Shown piece after piece: positions 1 to 7,411 of a stretch of DNA of 37,169 nt. Both the position numbers and the translations under genes were made by a program. The stretch covers positions 1 to 37,169 of the forward strand of contig JASLZX010000011.1 in NCBI GenBank assembly GCA_030754655.1. Direction: 5' to 3'. How positions within the stretch are numbered: position 1 is the first letter of the stretch; every line of letters begins with the position of its first letter. The notes beneath the pieces are model-generated. The model had not been told where the DNA came from, ran no database searches, and worked only from the letters and a program-made list of their open reading frames with translations. Source of the DNA: UBA8886 sp002731655 (GTDB lineage Archaea > Thermoplasmatota > Poseidoniia > MGIII > CG-Epi1).

Positions 1-2
1 CG

Positions 3-38
3 GCGCCGAAGAAGAAAAAGCCTCCGAAGAAGAAGTAG
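3..38 (+). CDS. C-terminal tail of an unknown protein (partial)
   Basis: The first complete frame reads Ala-Pro, four Lys, Pro-Pro, three Lys and then TAG at 36-38. A Lys/Pro-rich tail like this is common at the C-terminus of archaeal nucleic-acid-binding proteins, but only 11 residues are visible, so no function can be given. The frame is chosen because the tail looks biological and the stop comes just before a less GC-rich non-coding stretch. The frame starting at position 2 stays open further but gives no recognisable protein. Confidence 0.35.
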   Translation, partial: APKKKKPPKKK

Positions 39-40
39 TT

Positions 41-305
41 CAGACCGCTTTCGGCAGACCAGAAGGCCGTGCTACGGGCCCCTGCCAATGTCCGAGGAAA
101 CTTTCACAAAAAGCTAATAGACAATGCAAATCAGTAGTTGCAGCCACGGATGGTGAACATTAGGGAGAAGGCTGCCAACCACATGTGGGACATTCTACTG
201 TGGGATTGATACTAGTAGTTGGATAAAGGTCGCCATGTTCCTCATATTCTTCATATGATTTCTTTAGAAGATGACCGCAATTCGGACACACCCTATTTCC
301 GTAAT
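41..305 (+). ncRNA. rnpB: Candidate RNase P RNA (divergent archaeal form)
   Basis: This 270-base gap has no convincing ORF and is lower in GC than the genes around it (23 of 60 bases in row 241-300). It holds, in the right order, segments resembling RNase P conserved regions. A hairpin at 53-57/82-86, capped by 65-70/74-80, would be P3. GUCCGAG (90-96) can pair with UUCGGAC (281-287) as the long-range P4 helix between CR-I and CR-V. GGUGAAC and GGGAGAAGG (152-171) resemble CR-II/III. UAGAAGAUGACCGC (265-278) resembles CR-IV. A bulged 9-bp helix joins 137-145 to 170-179. P1 and P2 are not obvious and the ends are approximate. RNase P RNA is the catalytic subunit that trims tRNA 5' leaders. This call rests on motif order read by eye, without a covariance search. 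Confidence 0.45.
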
Positions 306-311
306 TCTTCA

Positions 312-1727
312 TTACACCCGCCGCCAGCGGACGCCGTCCGGCGTGTCCTGCACCTCGACCCCCTGCTCCGCGAGTTCATCGCGTATCCGGTCCGCCTCCG
401 CCCACTCTTTCGCTGCGCGGGCCGCCTCGCGCTGCGCCAGCAGCGCCTCGATTTCGGCATCGCTCAATCCCACCGTGTCGCGGGGTGCGAACAGACCCAG
501 CACGCCACCGCCAAGCTCCTCAAATGTTGAGACGACCGCGTCGCGCAGCTTGGACTTGAGAGTCCCGGGTTCGTGCCGGTTCGCCTCGCGCGCCAACCCG
601 TAGAGCGCCGCGAGCGCCTCGCGAGTGTTGAAGTCGTCGTCCATCGCCGTCGTAAAGTCGGCCCGGGCGGTCGTGACAGCGTCATGCAGCGCCTCAGGCT
701 GCCTGTCACCGCCAGACGCGGCGCGGTAGCGGTGGAGTGTTGCCGCCAGCCGGTCATGAGCAGATGCTGCTTCATCAAGCGCCGCATCGCTGAAATCGAT
801 TGGCGAGCGGTAGTGGGCGTTGAGCAGGTAGAAGCGCACAACCTCGGCGCTGGAGTGCTTCAGGACGTCGCGGACGAGAAAGAAGTTGTCGAGCGACTTC
901 GACATCTTTTCCTTGTCGATGGTCAGGAATCCCGTGTGCAGCCAGTAGCGCACCATCGGATGTTTTCCGGTGTGGCACTCGGTCTGCAGGATTTCCGACT
1001 CGTGGTGCGGGAACTTCAGGTCGCTTCCGCCGCCGTGGATGTCGAACTGCGGCCCCAGCAGCGCCAACGACATCGCCGAGCACTCGATGTGCCAGCCGGG
1101 ACGGCCCGCGCCCCACGGGCTTTCCCACGACGGCTCACCCTCGCGCGCGCCCTTCCAGAGTGCGAAGTCGGCCGAGTTGCGCTTGCGAGGGTCGACCGCG
1201 ACCCGCGCACCCGCCTCGAGCTCATCGAGCGACTGGCCGGTCAGCGTCCCGAACTGCTCGCTCGCCGACGGGACGTCGAAGTATACGTCGGGCGCCAGCG
1301 CCCCCTCGGCCGGCTCGGCGACGTAGGCGTGCCCCTTCATCAGCAGGTCGGCGACCAGCGCGATCATCTGCTCGACGTAGTCGGTCGCGCGCGGCATCTG
1401 GTGCGGCGGTCGCACACCGAGCGCCGCCAAGTCAGTGGTGGTGCGCGCGATGTAGCGGTCGGCCAGCTCTGCCGGCGTGACGCCTTCCTCGGCAGCGCGC
1501 GCGATTATCTTGTCATCGATGTTCGTGTGATTCTGGACATGCTCGACTGCGTAGCCGGAGTGCTCGAGCCAGCGTCGTATGGCGTCGAACGCGACGTAGC
1601 TCCGCGCGTGGCCGAGGTGCATGTCGTTGTAGACCGTCAGCCCGCAGACGTACATTCGCACCTTACCGGGCTCGCGCGGCGCGAACTCCTCGAGCGTGCG
1701 GCTGGCGCTGTTGTAGACTTTCAACAC
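312..1727 (-). CDS. cysS: Cysteinyl-tRNA synthetase
   Basis: This class I aminoacyl-tRNA synthetase charges tRNA-Cys in the cytoplasm. The 471-residue product has the usual length. The HIGH signature appears as HLGH (37-40), and KMSKS is at 274-278. The catalytic zinc ligands match the family pattern: Cys28, Cys216, His241 and Glu245. The DALR-type C-terminal helical domain ends in a short Arg-rich tail. The start ATG at 1727 lies 22 nt downstream of a TATA-like TTTTAA read on this strand, which fits a leaderless transcript. The gene is divergent from fpg, with only 47 bases between the two start codons, and convergent with the candidate RNase P RNA. The antisense strand carries a long open frame (573-1736) that is a codon-bias shadow. 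Confidence 0.97.
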   Translation of the reverse strand: MLKVYNSASRTLEEFAPREPGKVRMYVCGLTVYNDMHLGHARSYVAFDAIRRWLEHSGYAVEHVQNHTNIDDKIIARAAEEGVTPAELADRYIARTTTDLAALGVRPPHQMPRATDYVEQMIALVADLLMKGHAYVAEPAEGALAPDVYFDVPSASEQFGTLTGQSLDELEAGARVAVDPRKRNSADFALWKGAREGEPSWESPWGAGRPGWHIECSAMSLALLGPQFDIHGGGSDLKFPHHESEILQTECHTGKHPMVRYWLHTGFLTIDKEKMSKSLDNFFLVRDVLKHSSAEVVRFYLLNAHYRSPIDFSDAALDEAASAHDRLAATLHRYRAASGGDRQPEALHDAVTTARADFTTAMDDDFNTREALAALYGLAREANRHEPGTLKSKLRDAVVSTFEELGGGVLGLFAPRDTVGLSDAEIEALLAQREAARAAKEWAEADRIRDELAEQGVEVQDTPDGVRWRRV

Positions 1728-1748
1728 GCAACGTGAGGGTGGGCCGGA

Positions 1749-1754
1749 TTAAAA
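1749..1754. promoter_or_regulatory. Shared symmetric TATA element for cysS and fpg
   Basis: TTAAAA sits midway between two divergent start codons. It ends 21 nt before the GTG of fpg (1775) and begins 22 nt from the ATG of cysS (1727). Read on the other strand it is TTTTAA. No other TATA-like sequence lies in this 47-base gap, so one element probably serves both genes. Confidence 0.6.
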
Positions 1755-1774
1755 CCGCTCCCGCCTGCGGCTGC

Positions 1775-2560
1775 GTGCCGGAGCTGCCCGAAGTCGAGAC
1801 CTGCCGCCGCTCGCTCGCACCGCTACTGACGGGGCGCACCCTCACCGCCGCCGAAGCGCGCTGGCCTCGGGCCGCGGAGACCCCGCTGCCGGTCGCCGGT
1901 CGCCGCATCGTGCGGCTCGAGCGGCGTGGCAAGTTCCTGCTGCTGCGGCTCGACGACGGCTGGCTCGTCGTCCACCTGCGCATGACCGGCCGGCTGGTGG
2001 TGGCGCGCGAACCGCCGGCGCGGACTACGGTCGCGTTCGGGCTCGACGGCGGCGACTGGTTCTGTCTCGTCGACATGCGCAAGTTCGGCCGTGCCTGGCT
2101 CGTCGCGCACGCCAGCGAAGTGGTCGGCCACCTCGGCCCCGAACCGCTCTCGCGCAACTTCACCACCGCCCACTTCGAGGCGATGCTGGCCCCCCGCCAG
2201 GCGAGGCTGAAGCCGCTGCTGCTCGACCAACGCTTCCTCGCCGGGCTGGGGAACATCTACGTCGACGAGTCGCTTCACGCCGCGCGCATCCACCCGCTGC
2301 GGACCGCTGCCTCGCTCTCCGTAGGCGAAGTGCGGCTGCTGCATCGGCACATCCGCCGCATCCTACGCGCCGCGATTGCCGCGGGCGGCACGACCGTGCA
2401 GGACTTCGCCGGCCCGGACGGCGCGCCGGGACTGTTCCGCGACCGCCTGGAGGTCTTCCGCCGCACGGGGGAGCCGTGCTACCGCTGCGGAACGGCGGTC
2501 GAGCGCAGTGTCATCGCGCAGCGCGGGACGCACTCCTGCCCGCGCTGCCAACCGCTCTGA
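1775..2560 (+). CDS. mutM: Formamidopyrimidine-DNA glycosylase (Fpg/MutM)
   Basis: This bifunctional base-excision repair enzyme removes oxidised purines such as 8-oxoguanine and nicks the abasic site. The start is fixed by chemistry: the catalytic nucleophile is the N-terminal proline, so the protein must begin at GTG 1775 to give M-PELPEVET. The upstream extension to 1733 is in frame but would bury Pro2. Lys53 (RRGKF) matches the conserved Lys of the family. A GLGNIYVDE helix-two-turn-helix segment follows. The C-terminus is a CxxC...CxxC zinc finger (CYRC, CPRC) with the QRGTHSC arginine loop. At 261 residues it is full length. Fpg is mainly bacterial, so an ancient transfer into this archaeal lineage is likely. 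Confidence 0.95.
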   Translation: MPELPEVETCRRSLAPLLTGRTLTAAEARWPRAAETPLPVAGRRIVRLERRGKFLLLRLDDGWLVVHLRMTGRLVVAREPPARTTVAFGLDGGDWFCLVDMRKFGRAWLVAHASEVVGHLGPEPLSRNFTTAHFEAMLAPRQARLKPLLLDQRFLAGLGNIYVDESLHAARIHPLRTAASLSVGEVRLLHRHIRRILRAAIAAGGTTVQDFAGPDGAPGLFRDRLEVFRRTGEPCYRCGTAVERSVIAQRGTHSCPRCQPL

Positions 2561-2564
2561 ATCC

Positions 2565-2598
2565 TTAAATACAACTCGGGGCTAGCGCTGAAAGAGGA
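2565..2598 (+). promoter_or_regulatory. TATA box and Shine-Dalgarno of the GTPase-V4R-TPR unit
   Basis: TTAAATA at 2565-2571 lies 37 nt before the ATG at 2608. GAGGA at 2594-2598 is spaced 9 nt from that ATG. This is the leadered promoter type, unlike the leaderless promoters of most genes here, and the Shine-Dalgarno favours ATG 2608 over the adjacent ATG 2611. Confidence 0.55.
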
Positions 2599-2607
2599 TC
2601 CTGAACC

Positions 2608-3147
2608 ATGATGGCAGCCAAGAAAATCTCTAAAAAAATAGTAGTGCTCGGCGACCCTGCCGTAGGCAAGACCAGCCTCATCCGGCGGTTCGTGATTGAC
2701 GCCTTCGACGACAAGTACCTGACCACGATTGGCGCGAAGATTGTCAAGAAGGAAGTTCCGCTCCGCTCCGGCGGCGCGAAGCCTGACATGGATGTGACGC
2801 TGATGATCTGGGATATTGCCGGCCAGAAGACGCTCGGCAACGTCAAGCAGGCGTACTACCGTGGCGCTGAAGGAGCGATGATTGTCTGCGACATTACCCG
2901 CCGCGAGACACTGCTCGCAACGATTGACTGGATTAAGACCCTGATGCAGGTAACCGGCGAAATCCCGGTCGTGCTGCTCGCCAACAAGTGTGACCTGATG
3001 GATCAGGCGCTCTTCGGTGACAAGGAAATGCAGGAAGTTTCCAACAAACTGAATGCACCCTTCCTCCTCACATCTGCCAAGGATGGCCGGAACGTCAATG
3101 ACGCTTTCCAGAACATCGCTTCGCAGATGGTCGAGGGGATAGGATAG
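2608..3147 (+). CDS. Rab/Ras-like small GTPase
   Basis: This is a single-domain small GTPase of 179 residues. All G motifs are visible: P-loop GDPAVGKTS (15-23), switch I Thr40 before IGAK, switch II DIAGQ (69-73; DTAGQ is usual), NKCD (126-129) and a TSAK-type G5 motif near 155. A short insert (about 53-62) precedes the DxxGQ strand. The catalytic Gln is kept, so it should hydrolyse GTP. The C-terminus ends EGIG with no cysteine, so it lacks the prenylation signal of eukaryotic Rabs and is probably soluble or held by partners. It is the first gene of a unit with a V4R protein (14 nt downstream) and a TPR protein, suggesting these are regulator and scaffold. Cellular role unknown. Confidence 0.9.
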   Translation: MMAAKKISKKIVVLGDPAVGKTSLIRRFVIDAFDDKYLTTIGAKIVKKEVPLRSGGAKPDMDVTLMIWDIAGQKTLGNVKQAYYRGAEGAMIVCDITRRETLLATIDWIKTLMQVTGEIPVVLLANKCDLMDQALFGDKEMQEVSNKLNAPFLLTSAKDGRNVNDAFQNIASQMVEGIG

Positions 3148-3161
3148 ACGGGCGTTGCCCG

Positions 3162-3611
3162 ATGGAAGACTTCTACGACTCGGACATAGGCGCCCAGACT
3201 GCCGACATCCTGGTGCTGCCGAGCAGCTTCCTCAAGACGCTCTGGAAAGAGCTGATTGAGGGGCTCGGCGAGGATGCAGGCCAGAAGGCGTTTTTCCGCT
3301 GCGGTGAGACGGTCGGCGAGAGCCTCGCCACGAACTACTCGGGCGACACGGGGCGGATTGACGCGCTGCTCAATCAGGCGTGGGCTGAGGCGGGCCTCGG
3401 CCTGCTGTTCGTCCTCGAGGCGACTCCCGAAAGGGTGGTTTGCAAGGTGGATAGCCTGCTCGAGGTGAACGTCATCGGGATTTCGGAGCCCTGCAACTTT
3501 ACCTCCGGCTGTATTGCGGGCGTGCTAAAGGGCATCATGCAACATCCTTATAGCGTGGAAGAGGACTCAGTTGGCGAAGATACGCGTATCTTCACTTTCA
3601 ACCCGGTGTAA
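3162..3611 (+). CDS. V4R-domain protein (Bet3/TRAPP-related fold)
   Basis: This 149-residue protein consists of one V4R domain. Visible signature elements are the helix FFRCGETVG (44-52), a W-x-E-x-GLG segment (74-80), the strand pair around RVVCKV (91-96) and the hallmark C-x(5)-C-x-x-G block (Cys111, Cys117, Gly120). V4R binds small hydrophobic ligands or metals in some bacterial proteins, and is regarded in the literature as the prokaryotic relative of Bet3, a core subunit of the TRAPP exchange factor for Rab1/Ypt1. Its position between a Rab-like GTPase (14 nt upstream) and a TPR protein (4 nt downstream) makes a GTPase-regulating role attractive, but that is inference. It could also be a ligand sensor. 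Confidence 0.75.
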   Translation: MEDFYDSDIGAQTADILVLPSSFLKTLWKELIEGLGEDAGQKAFFRCGETVGESLATNYSGDTGRIDALLNQAWAEAGLGLLFVLEATPERVVCKVDSLLEVNVIGISEPCNFTSGCIAGVLKGIMQHPYSVEEDSVGEDTRIFTFNPV

Positions 3612-3615
3612 ATCG

Positions 3616-4527
3616 ATGGCGCAGGTAAACTGGCGGAAACAACTCGCAAAACTGCTCTACAACGGCGATCTCGAGGCAGCTTCCAACCTGCTCGAGGGGG
3701 GGCTGCGCAGCAACCCTCGCAACATATCGATGAAGGTCGAGCTGGGCAAGGTGCAGTTCATGCAGGGCGATATCGACAGCGCTCGAACTACCTTCGAGGG
3801 TGTCCTGCTCGCTAACCCCGACAAAGCCGAGGCGCTCAAGGGCAAGGGCGACGTGCTCGAGGTCTTCGGCGATTATGAAGAGGCCATCAAGGCTTACCAG
3901 ATGGCTTCACAGCGCGCGCCGAAAGACACGGAGAACTGGAAGGCGCTGGGAGTACTGCTGACCAAGCTGAAGAAATACGGGCAGGCCGACAAATGCTGGA
4001 ACGCGCTGCTACGCATCGACTCCAAGGACGCCGAGGCGTGGTACAACAAGGGGCAGACGCTGCAACTGCTGAAGAAGTACAAGGACGCTGGCAAGTGCTA
4101 CGAGCGCGCTATTGACGCACAGCCTGACTTCAAGGAGGTGCACAGCGACCTGATAATCGTGCTGATGGAGCAGGACCGGCTGGAGGAGGCGCTCAAGGTG
4201 GCTGAACATGCAGTGCAGATGCACCCCAAGGACGACACGCTCCACCGCAATTATGGCGTGCTGCTCTACCGGCTCGACCAGCACGAAGAAGCGCTGGCGG
4301 CATTCGACAATGCACTGGAGCTCAACTCCTATGTTGTCGACACCTGGGTCAACAAGGGTACCGTGCTCAAGGCACAGGGTGACCTGTCGGGCGCTCTGGA
4401 AGCGTTCGACAAGGCGCTGGAGATTAATCCCAACTTCACCGTCGCCAAGGATGGACGTATCGGGGTGCTGTCCGACATCGAGGCTGCCAAGCCGAAAGGA
4501 TACATCAGTCGCATTTTTGGCGGGTGA
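3616..4527 (+). CDS. Tetratricopeptide repeat (TPR) protein
   Basis: This 303-residue protein is built almost entirely of about eight 34-residue TPR units; the W-x-x-x-G, Y-x-x-A and P-x pattern recurs (for example AWYNKGQTLQ and TWVNKGTVLK). There is no signal peptide or membrane segment, so it is a cytoplasmic scaffold. The start is ATG 3616, four bases after the V4R stop; the in-frame extension to 3571 would run inside the V4R gene and adds an un-TPR-like Ser/Arg stretch. It ends in a basic, aromatic tail (GYISRIFGG) after the last repeat. Tight linkage to the GTPase and V4R genes suggests that it assembles or bridges that module. Confidence 0.85.
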   Translation: MAQVNWRKQLAKLLYNGDLEAASNLLEGGLRSNPRNISMKVELGKVQFMQGDIDSARTTFEGVLLANPDKAEALKGKGDVLEVFGDYEEAIKAYQMASQRAPKDTENWKALGVLLTKLKKYGQADKCWNALLRIDSKDAEAWYNKGQTLQLLKKYKDAGKCYERAIDAQPDFKEVHSDLIIVLMEQDRLEEALKVAEHAVQMHPKDDTLHRNYGVLLYRLDQHEEALAAFDNALELNSYVVDTWVNKGTVLKAQGDLSGALEAFDKALEINPNFTVAKDGRIGVLSDIEAAKPKGYISRIFGG

Positions 4528-4538
4528 ACCGGATAACG

Positions 4539-4544
4539 TTTTAA
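4539..4544 (+). promoter_or_regulatory. TATA box of mcm
   Basis: TTTTAA lies 24 nt before the TTG at 4569, the leaderless spacing seen throughout this window. It supports TTG 4569 as the true start. Confidence 0.55.
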
Positions 4545-4568
4545 CACCCGCTAATATCGGGTCGGCCC

Positions 4569-6800
4569 TTGCCTCACGACATACCCCCTGAGGAGCTTGT
4601 CGAGCTCTGGCGCTCCTTCTTCCAGGACACCCGTTTCCGCCCGGTTGACAGCAACGGCGTGCGCGCCCCGATACCGCGCTGCCCCGCCTGCAGTGGCAGC
4701 AGTGATGGGGGGCGCAAGTGCCCGGTCTGCGGCGGCAGTGGTGTCGACCTAGACCGGGTGCCGACCTACGGTGACCAGATTGAATCTGTGGCGCAGGTCT
4801 ATCCCAAGGGCGACAAGGCAGTCTTCATCACATGGGAAGATGTTACCGACTTCCACCCGCGGCTCTCGAATAACCTGCTCTGGAACCTCGAGAACACGCT
4901 GAAGGCAGCGCGCGAAGTTGTCAAGGAATTCATCAGCGACGAGGCGCGGGAGCGCGTGCGCGAGGAGCATCGCACCGATATTACGCTCGACGTCGCGCCG
5001 CTCGAAATCCCGGACCAGCTCTACCAGGAGGAAATCCGGGACCTGCGCAAGGAGCACCTCTACCGCATGGTCAAGGTGCGAGGGCTGGTGCGCAAGTCGC
5101 TGCCGGTCCGCCCGCGCATGGAGGTGGGGCTTTTCGAGTGCAACTGGGAGCGGCATCGGCAGCGGGTCATCCAGGATTTCTTCACGCTACGCGAGCCGAA
5201 CAAGTGCATCGGCGAAGGATGCAAGTGCACCGAATTCCAGCTGCGCGAGGAGCAGTCGCAGTTCATCGACTCACACAAGCTGGAGCTGCAGGAGTTCCCC
5301 GAGGACCTCCCTCCCGGTGCACAGCCGGAGAGGCTCACTGTCTTTGTCGAAAGCTCTCTCGCTGCGCAGGCCCGTCCCGGAGACCGGATTGCGGTCGTGG
5401 GAGTGATGCGGACGCGCGCGCAGTATACCGGGCGACGGGCGCGGACCGAGTTCGACGTCTACCTCTACGCGCACTCGATTGACGAGCGCGAAGCGGAGGC
5501 GGAGGCCCTGGAACCTACAGAGGAGGAAATGGAACAAATCCTGGAGCTTTCACGCAATCCCGACCTGCGTGAACGCATCACTAACTCCATTGCACCCTCG
5601 ATTTTCAGCATGGATTGGCAGAAAGAGGCGATTGCGGTGCAACTCTTCGGCGGTGTAGACAAGGAACTCCCCGATGGAACTCGCATCCGAGGCGACATAC
5701 ATGTGTTGATGATGGGTGATCCCGGCGTTGCCAAGTCACAACTGCTGCGTGCTGCGGCACGGCTCGCCCCGCGTGGCGTGATGGCGACTGGAAAGTCATC
5801 GTCAGCGGCTGGCCTAACCGCCGCCGCAGTGCGCGACGAGTTTGGCGAAGGGCGCTGGACGCTTGAGGCGGGGACGCTGGTACTGGCGAGCGGGGGGCTG
5901 GCGTGTATTGATGAGATTGACAAGATGGATGAGGATGACCGCTCGGCGATGCACGAGGCGATGGAACAGCAGACAGTGACCATCGCCAAGGCAGGTATCA
6001 ATGCTCAGCTGCGCGCGAAGTGTTCACTGCTCGCAGCAGCCAACCCCAAAATGAGTCGCTTTGACAAGACCCTCCCGCTACCCGCGCAGGTTAACATGCC
6101 AGTGACGCTGCTGAGTCGCTTCGACATTTTTTTCATCATCTACGACACGCCAAACCCCAAACGTGACGCAAAACTGGCAGAGCGGATGCTCGAGTCACAT
6201 CGCGTCGGCGAGTTGCTTGGGAGCGGCGAGGAGACAGAGTTGGAAATGCGCGAGCTAGAGCCGGCGATTCCGCACGACCTACTGCGGCTCTACGTTGGCC
6301 ACGCGCGCAAACTACGGCCGGTAATGACAATACAGGCGCAACAGAAATTGCAGGACCACTATACCTCAATGCGTAAGTCCTATCAGGAGCGTGGTGAGCA
6401 GGAGGAACAGGTTTTTCCGATTACCCCACGGCAACTCGAATCACTAATACGGTTGGCCGAAGCGGACGCGCGTATGCATCTCTCGGAAACCGTTGGGCCC
6501 GAACACGCAGAGCGCGCCATCGAGATGATGACTTTGTTCCTCACTATTACGATGCAGGGAGATGTCGGTTATGCCTTTACCGGCCACACCGCGGAGCAGC
6601 GGTGGAAGGAGGAGAACCCGATTACACAAATCGTAGACTTTATCAAAACTGGGGGGCCAGAAGGCATTGACGCAAACGAAATTCTAGACCATTTAAGAGA
6701 TAAAGGAGTCTCTCGCGACAGGGCTGAAAAATTTCTAGAGCAGCTGATGAAGGATGGGAGAATTTTCGAGCCCAAGGCGGGGCACTGGCGTATGGTCTAG
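4569..6800 (+). CDS. mcm: Replicative helicase MCM
   Basis: This hexameric 3'-5' DNA helicase unwinds the replication fork. It has 743 residues and no intein. An extra CxxC...CxxC motif (Cys38, Cys41, Cys51, Cys54), with Gly-rich turns like a DnaJ zinc repeat, precedes the MCM N-terminal domain (about 85-300). That domain carries its own zinc site (Cys191, Cys213, Cys218, Cys220). The AAA+ core shows Walker A GDPGVAKS (383-390), Walker B CIDEID (446-451), sensor 1 ANP (491-493) and the arginine finger LSRFD (about 515). A winged helix ends the protein. The start codon is TTG, supported by TATA spacing. Its stop overlaps the GTG of the next gene by one base. The later third is visibly lower in GC than the rest. 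Confidence 0.96.
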   Translation: MPHDIPPEELVELWRSFFQDTRFRPVDSNGVRAPIPRCPACSGSSDGGRKCPVCGGSGVDLDRVPTYGDQIESVAQVYPKGDKAVFITWEDVTDFHPRLSNNLLWNLENTLKAAREVVKEFISDEARERVREEHRTDITLDVAPLEIPDQLYQEEIRDLRKEHLYRMVKVRGLVRKSLPVRPRMEVGLFECNWERHRQRVIQDFFTLREPNKCIGEGCKCTEFQLREEQSQFIDSHKLELQEFPEDLPPGAQPERLTVFVESSLAAQARPGDRIAVVGVMRTRAQYTGRRARTEFDVYLYAHSIDEREAEAEALEPTEEEMEQILELSRNPDLRERITNSIAPSIFSMDWQKEAIAVQLFGGVDKELPDGTRIRGDIHVLMMGDPGVAKSQLLRAAARLAPRGVMATGKSSSAAGLTAAAVRDEFGEGRWTLEAGTLVLASGGLACIDEIDKMDEDDRSAMHEAMEQQTVTIAKAGINAQLRAKCSLLAAANPKMSRFDKTLPLPAQVNMPVTLLSRFDIFFIIYDTPNPKRDAKLAERMLESHRVGELLGSGEETELEMRELEPAIPHDLLRLYVGHARKLRPVMTIQAQQKLQDHYTSMRKSYQERGEQEEQVFPITPRQLESLIRLAEADARMHLSETVGPEHAERAIEMMTLFLTITMQGDVGYAFTGHTAEQRWKEENPITQIVDFIKTGGPEGIDANEILDHLRDKGVSRDRAEKFLEQLMKDGRIFEPKAGHWRMV

Positions 6801-7411
6801 TGACTGGTTTCCCGCGTAAGGCCTTAGACCAGCTGCTACGCTCTATTCCCGACTTTCCCGAACCGAAACCGGAGCTGGAACAGTACCCGACGCCGCCCTT
6901 CGCGGCGCTCCAACTGCTTGAACACGCTTGGCAGGCGGGCGACCTCGCCGGGAGCGTCGCCGATTTGGGGTGCGGCACCGGCCGGCTGGCGCTCGGCGCA
7001 GCGTTCCTTGGTGCCAAAGTGGTGGGGGTGGAACTCGACAGCGGCGCACTGGAAGTAGCACGGCAAGCTGCAACTGGCGCGGAGCTGGAGGTAGAGTGGC
7101 GCTGTGACGCGGTTGAGAACTGGACGCAGCAGGTTGATACTATAGTGATGAACCCACCCTGGGGTGCACAGCGACCCGGCGCCGACCGACCGTTCCTGCG
7201 CGCGGCGCTGGCGACCGCCGGCAGCGTCTGGTCGCTCCAGCCGGCGGTCAGCGACCGCTTCCTGCGCCGCTACGTCGAGCAGCTCGGCGGTGCCGTCACG
7301 GGCGCGTGGCCTGTTGACCTGAAGCTGGAGCGGACCATGCCGCACCACACGCGCGAGCGGAAAACGGTCGAGGGAACCCTTTATCACCTGCACCCGGTCG
7401 GCGCGCGATGA
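6800..7411 (+). CDS. METTL5-like N6-adenine rRNA methyltransferase
   Basis: This is a Rossmann-fold SAM-dependent methylase of 203 residues. LEQYPT (26-31) is the diagnostic N-terminal motif of the METTL5/COG2263 group. DLGCGTG (55-61) is the SAM loop, and NPPW (118-121) is the catalytic N6-adenine motif, with Trp in place of the usual Phe. The PGADRPFL segment after it also matches METTL5. In eukaryotes METTL5 with TRMT112 makes a single m6A in the small-subunit rRNA decoding region; the archaeal members are expected to do the same. The GTG start overlaps the mcm stop by one base and the end overlaps csl4 by four, so it is translated in a coupled series. No restriction gene is near, arguing against a DNA modification role. 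Confidence 0.85.
   Translation: MTGFPRKALDQLLRSIPDFPEPKPELEQYPTPPFAALQLLEHAWQAGDLAGSVADLGCGTGRLALGAAFLGAKVVGVELDSGALEVARQAATGAELEVEWRCDAVENWTQQVDTIVMNPPWGAQRPGADRPFLRAALATAGSVWSLQPAVSDRFLRRYVEQLGGAVTGAWPVDLKLERTMPHHTRERKTVEGTLYHLHPVGAR

Noticed and set aside
573..1736. 387-aa open frame on the plus strand opposite cysS
   Set aside because: It lies wholly antisense to a certain gene and has an Arg/Val-rich composition with no motifs. Long antisense frames are expected where third codon positions are mostly G or C.
3136..3161. GGGC-GTT-GCCC hairpin between the GTPase and V4R genes as a terminator
   Set aside because: The stem is only four base pairs with no T-run, and the genes look like one unit; chance is more likely.
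4569..6800. Possible intein in MCM
   Set aside because: Archaeal MCM genes often carry inteins, but this product is 743 residues with uninterrupted Walker A, Walker B and sensor motifs.
6800..7411. Restriction-modification DNA methylase
   Set aside because: The NPPW motif alone could suggest it, but the LEQYPT motif and overall match point to METTL5-type RNA methylation, and no nuclease is nearby.
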